NCBI GenBank assembly: GCA_047973435.1
Contig: JBKECA010000206.1
Coordinates: 1 to 11,602 of the forward strand
Length of the DNA stretch: 11,602 bases
Reading direction: 5' to 3'
Source of the DNA: JBKECA01 sp047973435
GTDB taxonomy: Bacteria; Planctomycetota; Planctomycetia; Planctomycetales; Planctomycetaceae
Under the pieces are notes generated by a model. The model saw only the letters and a list, made by a program, of their open reading frames with translations, had not been told where the DNA came from and did no database searches. The first letter of the stretch is position 1. Every line of letters begins with the position of its first letter. A program made the position numbers and the translations under genes. Below, piece after piece: positions 6,133 through 11,602 of the stretch.

Positions 6133-9100
6133 ATGCGCTCTTTCTATCGGCTGCAGTCCAGACTTCTGTCGCTGTTGCTCTGTTCGCTGTTCTCGGCCGC
6201 GCCGGCGGCCGAAAGTCGGCGCCCCAATGTGGTCCTGATCTATGTCGACGACATGGGCTTTGGTGACATCAGCTGTTTTCGACAGTTGGGACTCTCACCG
6301 CGACCGGGACAGACGCGGGTGGACGCCCACTATCCGCCAACTCCGCAGATGGATCGACTGGCGGCAGAGGGGATCCGGCTGACTCAGTTTTACACTGCGT
6401 CTCCAATCTGCTCTCCGTCGCGAGTCGCTCTGACGACAGGGCAGTATCCAGCGCGTCATCTCATCAATTCGTTCCTGAACACCCGTGCCAGCAACCGCGC
6501 CCACGGAATGCGGGACTATCTCGATCCTGCAGTGCCGACGATCGCGCGCAGCCTGAAGCTCGCCGGTTACGCGACGGCCCACTTCGGCAAATGGCACATG
6601 GGCGGAGGACGCGACGTCGATGACGCTCCCCCCCCCGCGGCCTATGGCTTCGATGAATCGCTCGTTTCCTTTGAAGGCCTCGGCGATCGCATCCTCCCTC
6701 CGGGAGGTCTCTCCAAGCAAAGCGAGCAGCTGGGCCAGGGAACCGTGACCTGGGTCGACAAGCATGAGCAGTCCGGCATTTATGTTGATCGGAGCCTGGA
6801 CTTCATCACGCGGCACAAAGGCCAGCCGTTCTACCTGCAGTTGTGGCTCAACGACGTTCACGATGGACATGCGCCCAAGCCGGGAACCGAGGAGGAGTTT
6901 CAGGACGACACCACCAATGTCGCAGAGCAGAAGTTCTTTGCGGTCCTGACGGCGATGGATCGGGAGATTGGTCGACTCGTCGCCAAGGTGGACGAACTCG
7001 GCCTCGGGAAGGACACCATCATTATCCTGACCAGCGACAATGGACCGACCGCCTGGCCCAGCTACTACCAGCGGGGTCAAGATGCTCCAGGGTCGACCGC
7101 GGGCTTCCGCGGTCGCAAGTGGAGTCTGTATGAAGGGGGCATCCGGATGCCGTTCATCGCCCGCTGGACCGGCAGGTTTCCGGCGGGGGCGATCAATCGG
7201 GATTCGGTCGTCTCAACGATCGACCTGTTCCCAACGCTGGCAGCGTTGACGGGCATCAATCTGACCAAATCGCTCGACAAACAGGGGGTTCCCTCAACAC
7301 CGTCGAACTACTTCGACGGGCTCGACATGAGCGCCGTCCTGTTGGGCGACGCTCCTGTCCGGACGCGGCCCCTGTTCTGGGAGTATGGACGTGATGAGTC
7401 CTATCTCCGCCCCGGTTTGCCGTCCGATGTCAGTCCGAATCTGGCCGTCCGCGATGGGCAGTGGAAGTTGCTGGTGAATTCCAACGGATCACGCCTTGAG
7501 CTGTACGACTTCAGTCAGTCGCAGACAGAGTTCGAGAACGTCGCCGGCAAGCACGAACAAGTCGCCCAGCGTCTGAAGGAAGAAGTCCTGACCTGGCGAC
7601 GCTGTCTGCCGGCGCTCGACCCGCAGGAAGAATCCATTGAGCAGCACATCTCCAAGCAGTTTGGACACAGTGAGCATACCTACAGACTGGGAGACGTCAT
7701 CCCGGCTGCAGCCGCTCCCAGCATTGCCAGCGCCCCGTTTGCCGTGACTGCCGAGGTCGTGCCGGACGGGACGGATGGGGTAATTGCCGCGCAAGGCGGC
7801 TCGCAAACCGGCTGGGCCATTTACATTCAGGACCAGAAGCTGAAGTTCACGACTCGCATTCGTGGACAGGAAACGACCTTTACAACAGATGCACCGCCGG
7901 TTGGCAAGCCGATTGCCATTGGAGCCACACTGCTTGGTGATGGAGCAATGTCGCTGCATCTTGGTCAGGATCTCCCGCAGGTGGTGATGGCTCCCAGCAC
8001 CATTCCCAACATGCCCGGGGATGGCCTCGAAATCGGCCGGGACAATAAGTCCGCGGTGGGAAACTACACGTCCCCCTTTGCCTGGACCGGTGAGATCCGT
8101 CAAGTGACCGTCTCGATTGGAGCACCACTCTCCGCGGGCCCTCCGCCAACGCTGGTCACACGCTTTGCCGCAGACCTGGATCCCGCCAAGCCGCTGCCTG
8201 AGTATCCCCGTCCACAGATGGTGCGGGAGAACTGGTTGAATCTAAACGGCTACTGGAACTACGCCATCGCCCCCGGGCGCAGTCTGTCCGATGGCATGCA
8301 CGATGTCGCCTCGTCCCCCGATAAATGGGACGGACGAATTCTGGTGCCATTTTGCGCGGAGTCGCTGCTCTCCGGGGTCCGCAAAACCGTCGGCCATGAC
8401 CACGCGCTCTGGTATCACCGCAAGTTCACCGTACCCAAGGATTGGAACACCGGTGATGTCATTCTGCATTTTGGCGCGGTCGATTGGGAGACGTATGTCT
8501 GGGTAAATGGCAAGCCGGTGACCGTTTCTCCCCATCGAGGCGGGTATGACCCGTTCAGCTATCGGATTGGTCACCTGCTCAAGTCCGAAGGAGAGAACGA
8601 GATCACAGTTCGAGTGTGGGACCCGACGGACGCGCGCTCTCAGCCCCGCGGAAAGCAGGTGAGCGATCCCCGCGGCATCTGGTACACGCCGGTCACTGGC
8701 ATCTGGCAGACGGTCTGGCTGGAGGCTCCTCCGGGTCCGGCGATTGACACGGTGCACTGCACACCCGACCTCGAACAAAGTTCCGTGCGGGTGGAAGTCG
8801 CCGCGGGTCTCGAATTGAAGGAGTCGCCCGCCCTGCCGATTGAGGTCAAGGTACTCTCTGGCGATCAGGTCGTCGCCACAGCCACGGGCGACACGGCGAA
8901 CGGACGGGTCGTACTTGATCTGACCATCCCCGAGCCGAAACTGTGGACGCCGGACTTTCCCTTCCTGTACGACGTCGAAGTTCGTGTCGCGCGCGACGGC
9001 GGAGATACGGTGCGCTCGTACTTTGGAATGCGATCCATCGCAATCGGTCCCGCAGCCGACGGCTTCCAGCGCATGCTCCTTAATGGCCAGCCAGTCTTCC

Positions 9101-10377
9101 AGTTTGGACCACTGGACCAGGGTTGGTGGCCGGATGGACTTTATACCGCGCCTACGGACGATGCTCTGAAGTATGACATCGAAGTGACGAAGCAGATGGG
9201 CTTCAACATGGCGCGCAAACACGTGAAGGTCGAACCACAACGCTGGTATTACTGGTGCGACAAACTCGGCCTGCTGGTCTGGCAGGACTTGCCCAGCGGC
9301 ATGGCCCAAATGAAGGACCAACATGTTCGACAGGGCCAACCGGACGCCGTGTTTACTCCGGAGGAGCACGCGCAGTATCAGACCGAACTGCAAGCCATGA
9401 TCGACACGCACAAGGATCATCCCTGCATCGTCGTCTGGGTTCCCTTCAACGAAGGCTGGGGACAGCATGAGACGAATGAGGTGCTGGCCTGGACGAAGCA
9501 GTACGACCCGTCACGGTTGGTCGATGGCCCCAGCGGCTGGGAGGACCGGGGCTTCGGTCACCTTAAAGATCTGCATCGCTACCCCGGCCCGGACATGTTC
9601 CCCACCATGGCGGATCGAGTCAGTGTGCTCGGTGAATTCGGCGGCCTGGGATGGCCTGTGCCCGGCCATTTGTGGGTCGACAGCAACAATTGGGGCTACC
9701 GCACTTACACCACTCAAGGTGAGTTGATCAAGAACTATGAATCGCTGATCGCACAGATGCCGTCGCTCATTGCCAACGGACTGGCAGCTGCAGTTTACAC
9801 GCAGACGACCGACGTCGAGATCGAAGTCAACGGCCTGCTGACGTACGACCGGCAAATCATCAAAATGGATCCGCAGAGACTGGCGACGATCCACCGGCCG
9901 CTCTATGCCTCGCCGCCAAAGCGCGTGGTGCTCAGCCCGACTTCCGAGGCCGCTCCGGAAGAGTGGCGATTCACCACCACTGCACCGGTAGGCGATGCCT
10001 GGACGATGTCCAACTTTGACGACGCCACCTGGACCGCTGGTCCCGGTGGCTTTGGCACGAAGATCACACCCAACACGTTTGTCCGGACGGTGTGGGACAG
10101 TCCGGATATCTGGGTGCGGCGCAGCTTCGCCGTACCGAATGACCTTCCGCACGAAACCCGGTTTGTCCTGCGACTTTTTCACGATGAAGATGCGCAGGTC
10201 TTCCTGAACGGCAAGGCCATAGCCAATCAAACCGGGTACCTCTCCGGCTATCAGGAGTATCCTGTGCCAGAAGGGGTCGTCCAGCCGGGTGAAAACCGTC
10301 TGGCAATCCACTGCCATCAGACGGACGGCGGACAGTACATTGACGCAGGGATTATCGCACTGCATCCACTTCCCTGA
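6133..10377 (+). CDS. Exported sulfatase fused to a GH2 glycosidase (beta-galactosidase-like)
   Basis: One uninterrupted 1414-residue frame. Residues 1-26 form a Sec signal peptide (hydrophobic core LLSLLLCSLF, likely cut after APAA). The sulfatase (about 30-495) has metal ligands D39-D40, the formylglycine motif C93-S-P-S-R97, K153 and H155 (FGKWH), H243, D302-N303 (SDNG) and K329, so it should be active once C93 is converted to formylglycine. A beta-sandwich of the LamG-like kind covers about 517-668. The GH2 part starts near 697 (ENWLNLNGYW) with a sugar-binding jelly roll, then an Ig-like domain (about 870-975) and a TIM barrel with R1028-x-H1030, probable acid/base E1107 (FNEGWG) and probable nucleophile E1168 (LGEFGG). 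Residues from about 1266 form another beta-sandwich. Likely role: desulfation and cleavage of a sulfated polysaccharide. Substrate and GH2 subfamily cannot be fixed. It lies 54 bases after the transglutaminase gene; the ribosome binding site is weak. Confidence 0.93.
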   Translation: MRSFYRLQSRLLSLLLCSLFSAAPAAESRRPNVVLIYVDDMGFGDISCFRQLGLSPRPGQTRVDAHYPPTPQMDRLAAEGIRLTQFYTASPICSPSRVALTTGQYPARHLINSFLNTRASNRAHGMRDYLDPAVPTIARSLKLAGYATAHFGKWHMGGGRDVDDAPPPAAYGFDESLVSFEGLGDRILPPGGLSKQSEQLGQGTVTWVDKHEQSGIYVDRSLDFITRHKGQPFYLQLWLNDVHDGHAPKPGTEEEFQDDTTNVAEQKFFAVLTAMDREIGRLVAKVDELGLGKDTIIILTSDNGPTAWPSYYQRGQDAPGSTAGFRGRKWSLYEGGIRMPFIARWTGRFPAGAINRDSVVSTIDLFPTLAALTGINLTKSLDKQGVPSTPSNYFDGLDMSAVLLGDAPVRTRPLFWEYGRDESYLRPGLPSDVSPNLAVRDGQWKLLVNSNGSRLELYDFSQSQTEFENVAGKHEQVAQRLKEEVLTWRRCLPALDPQEESIEQHISKQFGHSEHTYRLGDVIPAAAAPSIASAPFAVTAEVVPDGTDGVIAAQGGSQTGWAIYIQDQKLKFTTRIRGQETTFTTDAPPVGKPIAIGATLLGDGAMSLHLGQDLPQVVMAPSTIPNMPGDGLEIGRDNKSAVGNYTSPFAWTGEIRQVTVSIGAPLSAGPPPTLVTRFAADLDPAKPLPEYPRPQMVRENWLNLNGYWNYAIAPGRSLSDGMHDVASSPDKWDGRILVPFCAESLLSGVRKTVGHDHALWYHRKFTVPKDWNTGDVILHFGAVDWETYVWVNGKPVTVSPHRGGYDPFSYRIGHLLKSEGENEITVRVWDPTDARSQPRGKQVSDPRGIWYTPVTGIWQTVWLEAPPGPAIDTVHCTPDLEQSSVRVEVAAGLELKESPALPIEVKVLSGDQVVATATGDTANGRVVLDLTIPEPKLWTPDFPFLYDVEVRVARDGGDTVRSYFGMRSIAIGPAADGFQRMLLNGQPVFQFGPLDQGWWPDGLYTAPTDDALKYDIEVTKQMGFNMARKHVKVEPQRWYYWCDKLGLLVWQDLPSGMAQMKDQHVRQGQPDAVFTPEEHAQYQTELQAMIDTHKDHPCIVVWVPFNEGWGQHETNEVLAWTKQYDPSRLVDGPSGWEDRGFGHLKDLHRYPGPDMFPTMADRVSVLGEFGGLGWPVPGHLWVDSNNWGYRTYTTQGELIKNYESLIAQMPSLIANGLAAAVYTQTTDVEIEVNGLLTYDRQIIKMDPQRLATIHRPLYASPPKRVVLSPTSEAAPEEWRFTTTAPVGDAWTMSNFDDATWTAGPGGFGTKITPNTFVRTVWDSPDIWVRRSFAVPNDLPHETRFVLRLFHDEDAQVFLNGKAIANQTGYLSGYQEYPVPEGVVQPGENRLAIHCHQTDGGQYIDAGIIALHPLP
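6628..6636 (+). repeat. Run of nine C residues inside the sulfatase gene
   Basis: The run encodes part of DDAPPPAA at about residues 164-171 of the sulfatase domain. The frame is intact on both sides. Such a tract is prone to slippage during replication and to sequencing error. Confidence 0.9.
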
Positions 10378-10725
10378 TCCCCAGCCACGTCTGCGGACTG
10401 CCCCTTACCGCGGAATATACCGCACGCGGTCACAGTTGATAGGTTCTGCCTCGCGGGGGCTTAAACGTCCGAATCATCTCACTCGTTGCCGCGGGCAGGA
10501 TAACTTGCCACCCATCGTTGGCAGGCAACTACTGAGCAACAACAACCGTCTGCGTGAAGCCGTTTCAAATCCTTGCCATGACGCCCCGTAAAGATCGCCA
10601 GTGCCGCCAGCTTCGACGGATTGTTGCGACAACTGCAGGGCTTGACTGCTGCGACAACAGGTTTTGAAGCTGCCTCGTTGTCAATCGGCGCCACGTGTTG
10701 TTCCCAAAGGCCTGGGGGCCATTGC
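10378..10725. other. Intergenic region between convergent genes, no convincing gene
   Basis: About 350 bases between the sulfatase-GH2 gene and the end of the PQQ-repeat gene. Small open frames cross it on both strands, but none has a recognisable family or a good ribosome binding site. Visible structure is limited to a short inverted repeat near the left end (10407-10430) and two copies of TGCGACAAC (10625-10633 and 10650-10658), which are direct repeats 25 bases apart. Confidence 0.6.
10407..10430. terminator. Short inverted repeat, possible weak terminator
   Basis: ACCGCG and CGCGGT are separated by 12 bases and begin 30 bases after the stop codon of the sulfatase-GH2 gene. The position between convergent genes fits a terminator, but the stem is only 6 pairs and no T-run follows on either strand, so the call is weak. 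Confidence 0.25.
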
Positions 10726-11602
10726 TCATTTCTGCAGGCGTCCAATTTTCTGCTGGCGTCCAATGCAGTATAGATGTTCTGCGCCCCGCAGGAATATCTG
10801 TCCGTCGCTCAAAGCGGGCGAGGCGTAGCACTCTTCGTCCAGTAAATTTTCCGACACCAGCTGATAGGTCGGCCCCGGTCGGACGATCCTAGTCGTCCCG
10901 TCATCGTCCAGAAAGTAGACCAGGCCATTCGCTGTTGTTAGCGAGGTGCTGTAATGGCGCCCCATTCGCTCCTGCCAGACGATTGCGCCAGTCACTGCGT
11001 CAAAGCAGGTGCCGATACCGTTGTCCGAGCTCAGCAGGAAGTAGTCGCCGCAGGCCACCGGCGAGGGGACGTAGGAGACGCCGTTGCGTTCCACATGCCA
11101 GCGAACGTGGGACTCCGTCACGTTGCCGCTGCCGGTCGGGTCGATCGCCATAATGTGCTTGTCCGGGAAGCCGCCCGTCAGGAAGACGAGGTCCTGATTC
11201 ATGACCAGCGAGGCCACAAACTGCTCGGTCGGTCCATCGATGATCCACAGCCGCTCGCCCGTCCGGGGATCAAAACTGGCAACGCATTTGCTGCCGGACA
11301 GCATCAACTGCGTGCGACCGTTGATGTCGCGAATAATCGGCGTACAGTAGCTGCGAGTCCGGTTCTCTCGGGGAGTCTTCCACACCGTCTTGCCGGTCGC
11401 TCGATCAAGGGCGACGAGGTACGCATCACCGTCGTGGTCGCCATTGACGATCAGCAGGTTCTCGAAGACCACGGGGGAGCTGCAATAGCCGTGGACACTT
11501 TTGAAGGGGCCCGGACGCGCTTCCCAGACTTTGTTTCCCGCCAAGTCATACGCGGCGATGAACATCTCGTTCTGATCGAGAAAGCTGACATACACCCGTT
11601 GT
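10726..11602 (-). CDS. PQQ-like beta-propeller repeat protein (partial, N-terminus beyond right edge)
   Basis: The minus-strand frame is open to the window edge, so only the C-terminal 291 residues or so are seen; the GTG at 11595 is an internal codon, not a likely start. Repeated blade signatures of the type A-x-D-x-x-T-G-x-x-x-W occur: AAYDLAGNKVWE, VALDRATGKTVWK, ASFDPRTGERLW, MAIDPTGSGN, TCFDAVTGAIVWQ, and a closing SDGQIFLRGAEHLYCIG. This is the PQQ-type (quinoprotein-like, BamB-like) propeller. In planctomycetes many such proteins are exported and probably act as structural or binding scaffolds rather than true PQQ dehydrogenases; no cofactor-binding or catalytic dehydrogenase motif is visible here. 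The tail after the last blade is a basic duplicated hexapeptide. The gene converges on the sulfatase-GH2 gene and is probably unrelated to it functionally. Confidence 0.88.
   Translation of the reverse strand, partial: QRVYVSFLDQNEMFIAAYDLAGNKVWEARPGPFKSVHGYCSSPVVFENLLIVNGDHDGDAYLVALDRATGKTVWKTPRENRTRSYCTPIIRDINGRTQLMLSGSKCVASFDPRTGERLWIIDGPTEQFVASLVMNQDLVFLTGGFPDKHIMAIDPTGSGNVTESHVRWHVERNGVSYVPSPVACGDYFLLSSDNGIGTCFDAVTGAIVWQERMGRHYSTSLTTANGLVYFLDDDGTTRIVRPGPTYQLVSENLLDEECYASPALSDGQIFLRGAEHLYCIGRQQKIGRLQK
10729..10764 (-). repeat. Tandem 18-bp duplication at the 3' end of the PQQ-repeat gene
   Basis: Two adjacent 18-base copies (10729-10746 and 10747-10764) differ at one base. On the minus strand they encode IGRQQK followed by IGRLQK and then the stop codon, so the protein ends in a duplicated hexapeptide. 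Confidence 0.9.

Noticed and set aside
6181..6183. Cys17 in the sulfatase signal peptide as a lipobox cysteine
   Set aside because: The preceding residues are Leu-Leu-Leu rather than a small-residue lipobox, and a good signal peptidase I site (APAA) follows.
8242..9468. Long open frame of 408 codons on the minus strand inside the GH2 region
   Set aside because: It is antisense to a clearly coding GH2 domain, its translation shows no recognisable family, and high GC content readily gives long antisense frames.
9511..10365. Open frame of 284 codons on the minus strand at the end of the sulfatase-GH2 gene
   Set aside because: Antisense shadow of the GH2 barrel and C-terminal beta-sandwich, with no motif of its own.
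10479..10763. Small minus-strand frame of 94 codons in the right intergenic region
   Set aside because: It overlaps the end of the PQQ-repeat gene in another frame, is Cys- and Arg-rich and has no recognisable domain.

Overview
The window looks like a chromosomal segment of a GC-rich planctomycete-type bacterium. The evidence is the gene content rather than any marker gene: a secreted formylglycine-type sulfatase joined to a glycoside hydrolase family 2 (GH2) enzyme, a PQQ-repeat beta-propeller protein, a LURP-one/scramblase-like protein, and a MoxR/DUF58/transglutaminase set. All of these are common in Planctomycetota. No rRNA, tRNA, CRISPR array, insertion sequence or phage gene is visible.

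Layout, left to right. Positions 1-2116 (minus strand) hold a MoxR AAA+ ATPase followed by a DUF58 protein that runs off the left edge; the two overlap by four bases (GTGA) and are translationally coupled. Positions 2351-2938 (minus) hold a LURP-one-related protein. A divergent intergenic region of about 245 bp follows. Positions 3185-6078 (plus) hold a compact operon: a GroES-like co-chaperonin, a GNAT acetyltransferase of the short N-acetylglutamate-synthase type, and a TgpA-like membrane transglutaminase. The last two also overlap by a GTGA. Positions 6133-10377 (plus) encode a 1414-residue exported protein with an N-terminal sulfatase, a middle beta-sandwich, a GH2 glycosidase and a C-terminal beta-sandwich. 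Positions 10378-10725 hold no convincing gene. Positions 10726-11602 (minus) are the C-terminal part of a PQQ-like beta-propeller protein that enters from the right edge.

How the genes may work together: MoxR, DUF58 and TgpA-type transglutaminase genes usually sit in one operon. Here moxR-DUF58 and the transglutaminase gene lie on opposite strands about 1.9 kb apart, with the LURP-one, GroES-like and GNAT genes between them. The sulfatase-GH2 protein probably removes sulfate and sugar residues from a sulfated glycan outside the cytoplasm. Its 54-bp distance from the transglutaminase gene allows co-transcription but does not prove it. The sulfatase-GH2 fusion is the most interesting single object in the window.
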